Source: Rhodospirillaceae bacterium TMED167 (GTDB lineage: Bacteria; Pseudomonadota; Alphaproteobacteria; Rhodospirillales_A; UBA2165). From it: DNA of 7,775 nucleotides. The position numbers and the translations under genes were made by a program. Position 1 is the first letter of the stretch, and every line of letters begins with the position of its first letter. The notes under the pieces are model-generated. The model worked only from the letters and a program-made list of their open reading frames with translations, was not told where the DNA came from and did no database searches. Positions 1 through 6,885 of the stretch are shown in pieces. The DNA lies in NCBI GenBank assembly GCA_002170915.1, contig NHHQ01000031.1, positions 5,907 to 13,681 of the forward strand. Reading direction: 5' to 3'.

Positions 1-471
1 CACGTTCCAGCCTGTCCGCGCAATGATGGCATTCTGGACGTTTGCCTGGAGATATGCCTCAACCTCCGTTTTTTGTTGGGCATACACCGTCGACGGGTTT
101 GGAATACTGTCTTCTGTATGACCGTCATCTTGGTCCGCAAAGATGATCTCCGTCGAGGGGAAGACGATCTGAGCACCCCGGGAGATTGCTTCATCGATGA
201 TTCGACAGGTTGCAATAACGTTTAGGTCGTGTGCCCGACGGCTGTTTTCAAATATCCAGTTAGGGTTTGTATAGGCGGACAATACAACGACCGTATCCGA
301 CGAAGCTAATTGGGGCATGGTGTCCAGCAGGCTGTCCTGTAGCATATCAAATTTCTGGAGCCTGGGGTACGGCTGGGAGTGATAGGTACCGATAATGGTT
401 TCGCCCCGATCACGTGCCATGGAATGGAGCTGACTGCCAATCACGCCCGAGGCGCCAAGAATGATAATCAT
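1..471 (-). CDS. RmlD-like NAD(P)-dependent sugar reductase, C-terminus cut off by the window
   Basis: This is the N-terminal 157 residues of an extended short-chain dehydrogenase of the RmlD (dTDP-4-dehydrorhamnose reductase) type; the frame is still open at base 1. The Rossmann motif GASGVIG lies at residues 6-12 right after a beta strand. A PSTEIIF segment (about 105-111) matches the family's catalytic Ser/Thr region, and YAQQK (Tyr130, Lys134) is the YxxxK pair. ARTGWNV at the cut end matches the conserved RTxW strand. Such enzymes reduce or remodel a 4-keto nucleotide sugar in the cytoplasm; the substrate cannot be read from this fragment. The start is fixed: an in-frame TAG, which is the stop of the preceding methyltransferase gene, lies 12 bases upstream of this ATG, and only a partial GGCGAG-like ribosome site precedes it. 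It is probably the next cistron of the same operon. Fold assignment is solid; calling it rhamnose-specific would be unsupported. Confidence 0.88.
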   Translation of the reverse strand, partial: MIIILGASGVIGSQLHSMARDRGETIIGTYHSQPYPRLQKFDMLQDSLLDTMPQLASSDTVVVLSAYTNPNWIFENSRRAHDLNVIATCRIIDEAISRGAQIVFPSTEIIFADQDDGHTEDSIPNPSTVYAQQKTEVEAYLQANVQNAIIARTGWNV

Positions 472-483
472 GACTCGCCGGGC

Positions 484-1146
484 CTACTCAAAAAATATAA
501 AGCCAACATCACCAGCGTAGTTATGCTGGGTCAAAAGCCAATGCCATTCTTCCGTGTCGTAGAAGGAACGGCAGGTCAGTTGCCAATACAACAGGTTAAC
601 TTTCTCCTGTTCGTTTCGATAGGACTCGACGCATATATATGCGGGCCCTTTGCTCACGCGGTTGACTTCATCTACCGCAGCTTCAAGTTCAAAGTTCTTG
701 AGATTGTGAAATGTGTTCAACGAGTACACAAAATCAAATTCGTCCGCTGAGTAGGGTAAATTGACACACGAGCCAGTATTTAAGTGTTTACGGATTTCCT
801 CCTTGGCATGGTGGATGCCGTATTCGGAAATATCAATTCCAGTTACGTCGATACCCGGAACGACCTGCGTGAATTCATAGAGTAGAAATGCCTTCCCGCA
901 GCCGATATCCAGGATTTTTTGTCCGGCGCGAAGATTGTAGTGTGCGGCTATTTCCTCGGCGACGGGGCGCCAGCGACCGTCATAAGTATAGCCTCCAAAT
1001 CCATATCTCCGATCCCCGTCCCAGTAGTCGTATCCCCATTCAGTCGCGATTTGGGCACAGTCTGCTTTGTCATATTCCACCACCCGTTGAACATAGTCTC
1101 TTTTTGTGGATGTATGGATTGAGGTAAGGAAATTCAGTTCATCCAT
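484..1146 (-). CDS. Class I SAM-dependent methyltransferase
   Basis: This 220-residue protein has the Rossmann methyltransferase core. Motif I is ILDIGCGKAF (about residues 78-87), GIDIS (103-107) is the acidic loop at the end of strand 2, and DEFDFVYS (135-142) matches the motif II strand. The N-terminal part contains a distinctive segment rich in Tyr, Gly and Trp (about 38-63, ending DGRWRPVAEEI) that probably shapes the acceptor site. It likely transfers a methyl group to a sugar or sugar nucleotide, because all its neighbours are sugar enzymes; the acceptor is unknown. I chose the ATG at 1146 because AAGGA sits nine bases upstream and because this start overlaps the preceding gene by 13 bases. 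A longer frame reaches back to a TTG at 1173, but that adds only nine unconserved-looking residues. The reductase gene begins 12 bases after its stop. Confidence 0.9.
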   Translation of the reverse strand: MDELNFLTSIHTSTKRDYVQRVVEYDKADCAQIATEWGYDYWDGDRRYGFGGYTYDGRWRPVAEEIAAHYNLRAGQKILDIGCGKAFLLYEFTQVVPGIDVTGIDISEYGIHHAKEEIRKHLNTGSCVNLPYSADEFDFVYSLNTFHNLKNFELEAAVDEVNRVSKGPAYICVESYRNEQEKVNLLYWQLTCRSFYDTEEWHWLLTQHNYAGDVGFIFFE

Positions 1147-1568
1147 GCGTCTAATTCCTTGGCCGGGAGGCAATCGTCCAGCACTCTGGCCAGCGAAAAT
1201 ATTTCTTCTAACCGCTGGATGTCGTTTTCAGTTTTTATGGCGATATTTTCCACGGCGGCGTGGAGAGTTTTTCCGTTTTGCAAGAGGAGGCCACAGATAC
1301 GGGCACGTGCGTCAAAGTTTTTGGGCAGCATGAACAAGCTGTACAGGATGATCCCGCCGATTTTATCGAGACCGCTTAGGACATCATTTAGGACAATGAA
1401 GCAGTTCTCGGGTGACATTTCCGTCGCGCTTAACAGGTATTTCAGATCGTGCCGATTTGCATAGTCCCGGACAACCAAATTCTGGACGTGATGTGGTACC
1501 CGGTTGCCATTGACCGCCCGGCTTGCAATATACCCCCGATGTCCCAATTTATCCGCCATTGAAGCCAT
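1134..1568 (-). CDS. Conserved small protein of unknown function, LIC12192-like (sporadic carbohydrate cluster protein)
   Basis: This is a 144-residue soluble protein with no signal peptide or membrane segment. I recognise the pattern of a family described as 'sporadic carbohydrate cluster protein, LIC12192 family': an N-terminal HRGYIASR block (residues 10-17), VPHHVQNLVVRDYA (24-37), KYLLSATE (43-50), a Cys in ENCFIVL (54-60), and GGIILYSLFMLP (71-82). The match is from memory and needs a profile search. The biochemical role of that family is not known to me. The conserved polar blocks could form an active site, and the gene always seems to sit among carbohydrate genes, here directly after the 2OG oxygenase. 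Starts at 1568 and 1559 (ATG, four codons in) are both possible, overlapping the oxygenase gene by 20 or 11 bases; neither has a clear Shine-Dalgarno site, so translation probably depends on coupling. It overlaps the methyltransferase gene at its 3' end. Confidence 0.85.
   Translation of the reverse strand: MASMADKLGHRGYIASRAVNGNRVPHHVQNLVVRDYANRHDLKYLLSATEMSPENCFIVLNDVLSGLDKIGGIILYSLFMLPKNFDARARICGLLLQNGKTLHAAVENIAIKTENDIQRLEEIFSLARVLDDCLPAKELDAWMN
1156..1160 (-). promoter_or_regulatory. Ribosome binding site for the methyltransferase gene
   Basis: AAGGA on the minus strand sits nine bases before the ATG at 1146. It lies inside the end of the LIC12192-like coding sequence and decides the methyltransferase start against the longer TTG-initiated frame at 1173. 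Confidence 0.6.
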
Positions 1569-2370
1569 CTGGCGCCGTGAAGGTCAGGCCGAGGCGCGTG
1601 GCAGGCCGCATGGTGATGGGCTCGAAAAACTCCCCAAATTTTTTATCCGCGTAGGGGGATAGAAGGCTTTTGAAGCGGCAATTCATGGACCATCTGGTTT
1701 GCGCCTCTTCATTGACGCGGTTCCCATGCAACAAATTTTGAGAGAAGATGATATACCTGCCATACGGAATGGTCAGCCAGGTTACATCGTCTTTCACGGC
1801 ATGGAAGAGATCCTCGGAGGTGTTGTGAGAGAAGTCGCCAAGTCCGGCAAGAATCTCGGTGTTGCGCTCCGGAGAGAGGATATACATGCTTTTAGTGGCG
1901 TGGCAGTCCACAAGAGGCACCCAAAGCACGACCTCAAATGGGGAATCACCGTTTAGTACATCCGCATGCACCGGTAGCAGTGAGCTCTCATCACCAGGCA
2001 TCTGAATGCTGAGATTGATATTTTTCTGCATGGCAAGCTCGTTTCCGACCAATGCCGCCAGCATATCGCGGGCTAGAGAATAGTAGGCTACGCGGAACCA
2101 AGGCGTGTTTCGCATCCCGCTTAATATGTTTAGCCGTAAGGCGTTTAGGTGGTCCACTTCCACCTTGGTACCAATGTTATCCAGATAGACCTGGAGGGCT
2201 GGCGGCGCTGGATTGCCCAAATATGCGCTGCAAGTGTCCACGATCAGAGCTCTGATTTGGTCGAGCGTTTTTCGATCTTCGACATCGCGGATCACATAGC
2301 CGGTCGCCAAAAAATCGGCCTCCACCTGTTTCTCGGCTTCGGTTTGAAAGGATGAGAGGGTATCTGTCAT
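1549..2370 (-). CDS. 2OG-Fe(II) oxygenase of the sporadic carbohydrate cluster type
   Basis: This 273-residue protein resembles the non-haem iron, 2-oxoglutarate-dependent oxygenases. The candidate iron triad is His135 and Asp137 (in LPVHADVLNG) plus His215 (in NLLHGNRVN), and Arg226 (in QTRWSMNCRF) is placed to bind the 2-oxoglutarate carboxylate. Between them the strand VVLWVPLVDCHATKSMYILS (about 148-167) matches the double-stranded beta-helix core. Enzymes of this class hydroxylate, desaturate or epimerise at an unactivated carbon; here a sugar or lipid-linked sugar is the likely substrate. I recall an oxygenase family defined by co-occurrence with the LIC12192-like protein, which is exactly the next gene, and this supports the call. 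The ATG at 2370 overlaps the upstream transketolase stop as ATGA, with a modest GGCGGA ribosome site. It is about the usual length and looks intact. Product and regiochemistry are unknown. Confidence 0.86.
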   Translation of the reverse strand: MTDTLSSFQTEAEKQVEADFLATGYVIRDVEDRKTLDQIRALIVDTCSAYLGNPAPPALQVYLDNIGTKVEVDHLNALRLNILSGMRNTPWFRVAYYSLARDMLAALVGNELAMQKNINLSIQMPGDESSLLPVHADVLNGDSPFEVVLWVPLVDCHATKSMYILSPERNTEILAGLGDFSHNTSEDLFHAVKDDVTWLTIPYGRYIIFSQNLLHGNRVNEEAQTRWSMNCRFKSLLSPYADKKFGEFFEPITMRPATRLGLTFTAPDGFNGG

Positions 2371-3320
2371 TGTATTCCGCCGTTTATAGCCTGGGCCTCC
2401 CGAGCAGTTCGTTCCACTTCTTCAGCAATCTGATGGGGTTGGAGGCCGAATTCCTCGAGCAACGTGTCTTGCGACCCGTAATGCCGGGTAAATTGATCCT
2501 GAATTCCCAGCCGTCTGATTGTTGGCAGGGGGGCGCTGCCGGCGTCGTTCAATGTCTCCAGAATTGCCGTGCCGAGTCCATTGTTTAACAGATGTTCGTC
2601 CAGGGTGACGATCACGTCAGACATTTCAGCTAGATCACGCACCAATTCTACGTCCAGTGGTTTGATGGTCGGGAAATGCACCACACCACAGGAGGTTCCT
2701 CTCTCATTCAAGATATTTGCCGCTTCCAATGCTTTGCCGCTCATAATGCCGGACGCGGCCAGGGTGATCTTTGTTGGTGGGCGGAGAATGATGCCCTTGC
2801 CGATTTTGAATGCCGGGTTGCCATGTGATATGACCGGGTCACCTCCCTTTCCCAGACGAATATACATCGGGCCGTTCCAGTCCAATGTTTCGGGCATGAG
2901 GTGCCTCATCTCGTCAGCATCAGACGGAGAGACAACGGTCATATTTGGCTGAGTGCGCATAAGTCCGATGTCATCAATGGCGATATGGGTAGGGCCGAGA
3001 GGCGCGTAAACTAGACCACCGCCATTTGCAATTAAGCGTACGGGTAGATTATGGAGGCATAGATCCATAGAAATTTGTTCAAAACACCGACGGGTCAGGA
3101 ACGTGGCGATGGTGTTGACGTAGGGAATGTAACCGTCCAATGCCAAGCCGGCGGCCATGCCGATGATATTGGCTTCGGAAACACCTTCCATGAAAAATCT
3201 GTGCGGCATCTCTGTCCGCATGTCATCCAGGACACCCGGGCCGAGATCGGATCCAATGAACACGACCCGCTCATTTTTGCGAGCCAGTTCATAAACCATA
3301 TCTAGACAGGTACGGCGCAT
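2367..3320 (-). CDS. Transketolase C-terminal subunit (pyrimidine-binding and C-terminal domains)
   Basis: This 317-residue protein is the second half of a split transketolase. The pyrimidine domain comes first. Within EGVSEANIIGMAAGLAL (about residues 45-61), Glu49 is in the place of the catalytic glutamate that activates the thiamine diphosphate ring. YAPLGPTHIAIDDIGLMR (about 105-122) follows, then the strand TVVSPSDADE. The C-terminal transketolase domain runs from about 185 to the end and includes VTLDEHLLNNGLGTAI (about 238-253). It must pair with the upstream gene product to form an active cytoplasmic enzyme that transfers a two-carbon ketol unit between sugars. The GTG at 3323 and the ATG at 3320 are both in frame; I chose the ATG, which overlaps the upstream stop as TGATG. 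Split transketolases of this kind are common in secondary or surface-sugar gene sets. The donor and acceptor sugars here are not known. Confidence 0.92.
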   Translation of the reverse strand: MRRTCLDMVYELARKNERVVFIGSDLGPGVLDDMRTEMPHRFFMEGVSEANIIGMAAGLALDGYIPYVNTIATFLTRRCFEQISMDLCLHNLPVRLIANGGGLVYAPLGPTHIAIDDIGLMRTQPNMTVVSPSDADEMRHLMPETLDWNGPMYIRLGKGGDPVISHGNPAFKIGKGIILRPPTKITLAASGIMSGKALEAANILNERGTSCGVVHFPTIKPLDVELVRDLAEMSDVIVTLDEHLLNNGLGTAILETLNDAGSAPLPTIRRLGIQDQFTRHYGSQDTLLEEFGLQPHQIAEEVERTAREAQAINGGIQ

Positions 3321-4174
3321 CACCGGCCCCCCAGAGACTGATAAAGCCGGTCGATATCATCCGGCCCAAGTTTGGACTTATGATGCCACTCGGCTTTACC
3401 TTCCGTATATGGTATGCCCCGGCCCTTGATAGTGTGACAGATAACTGCCGATGGTTTGCCGTGTGCTAGTGGCAGACTTTCAAGGGTATGACGTAATTTT
3501 TCAACATCGTGGCCATCGATTTCCGTGACGCCAAAGCCAAAGCTCTGCCATTTATCGGCGAGGGGTTCTAATGGCTGGACGGTATCGGTTGGACCATAAC
3601 TTTGCAGTTTGTTGTAGTCGATCAGCACCGTGAAATGATCAAGTCTGTGTTTCCCTGCGGATAAGGCACCCTCCCAAATCGATCCTTCATTGATCTCCCC
3701 GTCACCCACGATGACGAAAACCCTGCTTTTCCTGTTTTGCATCTGTGCTGCAAGGGCCATGCCCAGCCCGGCGGACAGTCCGTGCCCAAGCGCGCCAGTG
3801 GAAAACTCCACGCCAGGGACTTTGCCAAATTCTGGGTGCCCTCCCAGAATGCTGTCTGGCTTGCAGAACGTTGTCAGTGTCTCAGGGGCGATGAACCCCT
3901 TATCCGCAAGCAAAGCATAGAGTGCAATGCAGCCGTGACCTTTGCTGAGGATACATCTGTCCCGGTCAGACCATCCCGGGTCATCTGAGCGGTAAGAGAG
4001 TATATCGTCATAGAGCACACGCAGAATTTCGATGAGGGAGAAGGTTGAGCCGATATGACCGCGCCCACCGCCTTCAAGCGCCCGGACGGCCAATCGCCTT
4101 AAGGCGAGAGAGCGCTCGTCTAGGCCGTTTTGGCAGATGTCCTTCGACGCCACGTGATCATTAATAGGGGTCAA
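3320..4174 (-). CDS. Transketolase N-terminal subunit (thiamine diphosphate-binding)
   Basis: This 284-residue protein is the first half of a split transketolase. The cofactor motif starts at Gly157-Asp158-Gly159 (GDGEINEG) and closes at Asn188 (DYNKLQ), binding the magnesium and diphosphate. Conserved histidines are seen in GRGHIGS (His40), LSKGH (His80), GGHPE (His113) and GALGHGLS (His131), as expected for substrate and cofactor binding. The chain ends after the GRG segment (about 251-253), and the pyrimidine-binding half is the next gene, beginning at the same base where this one stops. The start is a TTG: AGGAG lies nine bases upstream, and TTGA overlaps the kinase gene's stop by four bases. 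An in-frame GTG seven codons later is an alternative. The dedicated copy inside a sugar cluster suggests it builds or branches an unusual sugar rather than serving the pentose phosphate pathway, but that is inference. Confidence 0.92.
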   Translation of the reverse strand: MTPINDHVASKDICQNGLDERSLALRRLAVRALEGGGRGHIGSTFSLIEILRVLYDDILSYRSDDPGWSDRDRCILSKGHGCIALYALLADKGFIAPETLTTFCKPDSILGGHPEFGKVPGVEFSTGALGHGLSAGLGMALAAQMQNRKSRVFVIVGDGEINEGSIWEGALSAGKHRLDHFTVLIDYNKLQSYGPTDTVQPLEPLADKWQSFGFGVTEIDGHDVEKLRHTLESLPLAHGKPSAVICHTIKGRGIPYTEGKAEWHHKSKLGPDDIDRLYQSLGGR

Positions 4175-5220
4175 AAGGGATTGCTCCTGGCAAGTGACTG
4201 AGCACGTTCCAGCATAATTCGGGTATTTTTTAACCGCATCTTCCTAAACTTTTCAAGGTTCGCCTGATCCGCTTCCGCCAGACCAATATCAGCATTATGA
4301 CGCAAGTATACATTTAACATGATCATGCACCAACGGAGCGCGAATAAGGGGAGCGCATTGGTTACTTGGTGTCGCTCCTGACGATTTAGTCGGTAAATTT
4401 GCGAAAACCCGTCGATCACGGACCGCCAACTGGACTCCGGTAAATTCATTCCCGGGTGGAGGACAAAATCGCAGATTAATTTAAAGGGTGCATCCCGTCC
4501 GAAATATTCAAAATCTAGAAAAACGATCTCCCCCGAGGACGTCTGTAAGGCATTGTGGAAACCAAAATCAGATGGGCTCAGGATATGAGCTTGCAATTGA
4601 AGAGCTGACTCCGGTTCAATCCCAAGCTGGTCGGCTTTCTCCAACTGACGATCAAATATCTCGTCACAACTCGGCTGAAACTCGGTCTCTATAAACTTGG
4701 CGCATTCCGGAGAGAGGTTTTCCATTCCGTGAAATCGGTCGAGGCGGGCCGCTGTCTGTCGGGTAACATCGGATAGAGACAGACAGGCATCCGAGGCCAA
4801 TTTCCATTGGGCAGTTTGGGAGGGCCCCGATAGTCCGAAAAGTTGATCCGCGAAATGCGTTGCGGCCTTAAAATGGGTTTCGTCCGGCGAGATGATTGGC
4901 GTTCCTGATACCCACTGGAAGAGTGCACAGTTGGCGGTCACGTCATGGGCGATGGGAGTGGGTACATTTTTGATGGCGTTGCCCTGCATAAACTGGAGCG
5001 CCGCAACCTCGGTGCCCAGCCGGTCGCGGTCGTCTCCCGGATCCTGGCGATAAAATTTTAGGGCGAACATGTCCTTGCCGGAAAGGACTTTGTAAACGCC
5101 ATTGTTACCGCTTCCTGAGATCCGTTCGAACTGGTCTGCGCGCCGACCGAGCAGTAATTCGGCCGAAATAAGGAGGTCATCGGAGAATTGCTCCAGCCCT
5201 TGTGTCGTGCGGTTAGACAT
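4171..5220 (-). CDS. APH-fold small-molecule kinase (phosphotransferase family)
   Basis: This is a 349-residue protein with a protein-kinase-like fold of the aminoglycoside/choline phosphotransferase group. The N-lobe shows a Gly/Asn-rich loop (SGSGNNGVYKV, about residues 35-45) and an ATP-contacting Lys55 in FALKFYR. The catalytic loop is SPSDFGFHN, with Asp218 as the likely base and Asn223 as a metal ligand. FLDFEYFG (234-241) supplies the second metal-binding Asp236. The usual His two residues before the catalytic Asp is Pro here. In this setting it more likely phosphorylates a sugar or sugar intermediate than an antibiotic; I would not call it a resistance gene. The ATG at 5220 overlaps the HAD gene's stop by eight bases. 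An ATG at 5244 would add eight residues and lacks a ribosome site. It sits between the HAD phosphatase and the transketolase pair. Confidence 0.86.
   Translation of the reverse strand: MSNRTTQGLEQFSDDLLISAELLLGRRADQFERISGSGNNGVYKVLSGKDMFALKFYRQDPGDDRDRLGTEVAALQFMQGNAIKNVPTPIAHDVTANCALFQWVSGTPIISPDETHFKAATHFADQLFGLSGPSQTAQWKLASDACLSLSDVTRQTAARLDRFHGMENLSPECAKFIETEFQPSCDEIFDRQLEKADQLGIEPESALQLQAHILSPSDFGFHNALQTSSGEIVFLDFEYFGRDAPFKLICDFVLHPGMNLPESSWRSVIDGFSQIYRLNRQERHQVTNALPLFALRWCMIMLNVYLRHNADIGLAEADQANLEKFRKMRLKNTRIMLERAQSLARSNPF
4184..4188 (-). promoter_or_regulatory. Ribosome binding site for the TTG-initiated transketolase N-terminal subunit
   Basis: AGGAG on the minus strand sits nine bases before the TTG at 4174, within the last codons of the APH-fold kinase gene. 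Together with the four-base TTGA overlap it supports TTG as the real start, and suggests that translation of the transketolase is coupled to that of the kinase. Confidence 0.6.
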
Positions 5221-5842
5221 TAAATAGGGCACCCCGAATTTCATGCCAGGACGCGACCGTTGGGAAGGAGTGGCCTGTCAGCGACTGCTCTCCTGGTGCA
5301 AAATGAATACGCTCGGTGGTCGTCGGAAAGTTCGCATGGTCTAGCACCTCAACCAGGTCGTCGATAAAATGAGTGCAACCGAGCTCAGAGATACGGGCTA
5401 TTTTTTGCTCTCTCGTGCTTTCGAAGTAAATGTTACCCGGGCGTAGTCCAGGGCCAGTCGGGGCGATGATCTTTTTTGCGTTCATCCACTTCAAAGCTTC
5501 CGTCCTGAGGTTGACATCGCCGGTCCCCAAAGTGGCATGCTCTGTCTTATGGCTGATAATATAAACCGCGATAGCCCGGTTATAACAGGTCTCAAGGAAG
5601 TCGGTGACACCGGGATAGAGCTCTGCGTGGCGCATGCGCGGTCCATAGACCTCGGCCTGCATACGTTGCCATTGTTCTTCGCCGCGCGGCAGTTTCCGAA
5701 CATGGTCGCGGACCTCTCTCTTTGATTGTCCTATTGACTGTCTCAGGCCCCCAATTTCAACCCCCACCTCTATGAAGAGGCGGTCGTAACAGGCAATCGT
5801 ATTATCGAAATCAATACCGATTATGGATGCAGAAGTGGCCAT
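5213..5842 (-). CDS. HAD-superfamily phosphatase-like hydrolase
   Basis: This 209-residue protein carries the haloacid dehalogenase signatures. Motif I is IGIDFDNT, with the nucleophile Asp11 and acid/base Asp13. Motif II is Ser97 in YIISHKT. A candidate motif III Lys147 lies in TREQKIARI, and the motif IV acidic pair Asp161-Asp162 lies in HFIDDLVEVL. A helical insert of about 70 residues between motifs I and II resembles a small cap domain. The protein probably hydrolyses a phosphate ester in the cytoplasm. It is not a close GmhB look-alike, since it has DFDNT rather than the DRDGT typical of heptose-bisphosphate phosphatases. The gene overlaps the APH-fold kinase gene, so the two probably act in one pathway, possibly as partners or in sequence. 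The ATG at 5842 has a short AGG five bases upstream and follows the SDR gene after 28 bases. Confidence 0.87.
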   Translation of the reverse strand: MATSASIIGIDFDNTIACYDRLFIEVGVEIGGLRQSIGQSKREVRDHVRKLPRGEEQWQRMQAEVYGPRMRHAELYPGVTDFLETCYNRAIAVYIISHKTEHATLGTGDVNLRTEALKWMNAKKIIAPTGPGLRPGNIYFESTREQKIARISELGCTHFIDDLVEVLDHANFPTTTERIHFAPGEQSLTGHSFPTVASWHEIRGALFNV

Positions 5843-5870
5843 GCCAACCTACCCGTGGTGACGTGCAGCA

Positions 5871-6872
5871 TTAGTTCAATGAGAGCGACTGCATGACTTT
5901 CACGTTATAATATTTTTGATTTGTCAGTGAATCAGGGACGAGGCCTTTGGTAAATGCCGCCTCTAAATCCTCCACGGCATTATCGATGCTGTGGCTCGGT
6001 GTGAAGCCCAGATGGTTCTGTATCCGTTCAGACGAAATGTGATAGGAGCGTAAATCATCGGTTTCCGTGACATCAATGGCAACGCGGGTGCCGATCACGC
6101 CACGGACCAGTTCGGCAATTTCCATCACTGGGTGGTTCTCGTAACCTGCATTGAACACCATGCCGTCGATCAAGTCGTCAGGATAGCTCAGGCTGTTCAC
6201 ATAAAGCTGGACCATGTCGTCAATGTGGATGTTCGGGCGTTTTTGCGATCCGCCAAAGACGGTAATTTTACCATTGTTTATGGCATGATTGGTCAAAATA
6301 TTAACTGTGAGGTCCAGTCTCAATCGGGACGCATACCCGCAAACGGTTGCTGGCCGAAGCGTCAGGGTGGTGAAGCCTGGCTCTCGCTCCTCCTCCAAAA
6401 CCTGTTCGCAAAGCGCCTTATATTTTGAATAGTCCGTCAACGGTTCCAGCGGTAAATCTTCGGTGACGTTGGCGGTATTCTTAATGCCGTAGACGCTGGA
6501 TGATGAGGCATAGATAAAACGGTTTACACCGGCGCGCTTGGCGGCCTGGACGAGCGGCCGGAAGGCGTCATAATTGATCGACTTTCCAAGAGCAGGATCG
6601 AGTTCAAAGGAGGGATCATTCGAGACACAGGCAAGATGAATAACGGCATCGCAGTCCGTGAGGGCAGTCGCCACGACCGAGCCATCCCGCAGATCGCCAT
6701 GAAACTCCTTTAGGTTTGGATTGTCTTTCTGGTCATCAAATATATGGTTTCCAAAGATGTAAAGATCCAGCACATGAACTGTGTGACCTGCACGAAGCAA
6801 CGCGGGCACCAGTCGGCTACCGACATATCCTGCGCCACCGGTCACCAAGACCGTTCCTTTTACCATGCTCAT
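5871..6872 (-). CDS. NAD-dependent epimerase/dehydratase (extended SDR)
   Basis: This is a 333-residue nucleotide-sugar enzyme of the extended short-chain dehydrogenase family. TGGAGYVG (residues 11-18) is the NAD-binding glycine motif, and Asp36 at the end of the second strand (VHVLDLY) favours NAD over NADP. The conserved GDLRD follows at 59-63. Ser124 or a neighbour in YASSSSVYG, with Tyr148 and Lys152 in YSKYK, forms the catalytic set. RPATVCGY (173-180), RPNIHIDD (212-219) and the NAGYEN turn match the sugar-nucleotide domain. It probably epimerises or oxidises a hydroxyl of a nucleotide-activated sugar, in the manner of GalE- or HldD-type enzymes; the substrate is not evident. The ATG at 6872 lies 13 bases after the kinase stop, with no strong ribosome site. 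A second ATG two codons later is possible. Full length and intact. Confidence 0.92.
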   Translation of the reverse strand: MSMVKGTVLVTGGAGYVGSRLVPALLRAGHTVHVLDLYIFGNHIFDDQKDNPNLKEFHGDLRDGSVVATALTDCDAVIHLACVSNDPSFELDPALGKSINYDAFRPLVQAAKRAGVNRFIYASSSSVYGIKNTANVTEDLPLEPLTDYSKYKALCEQVLEEEREPGFTTLTLRPATVCGYASRLRLDLTVNILTNHAINNGKITVFGGSQKRPNIHIDDMVQLYVNSLSYPDDLIDGMVFNAGYENHPVMEIAELVRGVIGTRVAIDVTETDDLRSYHISSERIQNHLGFTPSHSIDNAVEDLEAAFTKGLVPDSLTNQKYYNVKVMQSLSLN

Positions 6873-6885
6873 AAATTAACCCGTG

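Noticed and set aside
379..750. Plus-strand open frame of 123 codons
   Set aside because: It lies opposite the methyltransferase and reductase genes, shows no recognisable domain, and is explained by the reverse frame of real coding sequence.
2569..2952. Plus-strand open frame of 127 codons
   Set aside because: It is entirely antisense to the transketolase C-terminal gene, which has full family motifs; the composition is that of a shadow frame.
4171..5220. Aminoglycoside resistance gene
   Set aside because: The APH-like fold alone does not imply antibiotic resistance; the operon context and the altered catalytic loop point to a sugar-pathway kinase.
5843..5870. Promoter or terminator in the 28-base gap between the SDR and HAD genes
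   Set aside because: There is no stable hairpin followed by a T-run and no convincing -35/-10 pair; the gap is too short and looks like a plain intercistronic spacer.
5821..5871. Sixteen-codon minus-strand frame starting in a TAATG overlap with the SDR stop and ending inside the HAD gene
   Set aside because: It could act as a coupling leader, but it has no ribosome site and nothing recognisable in its peptide; chance is the simpler explanation.
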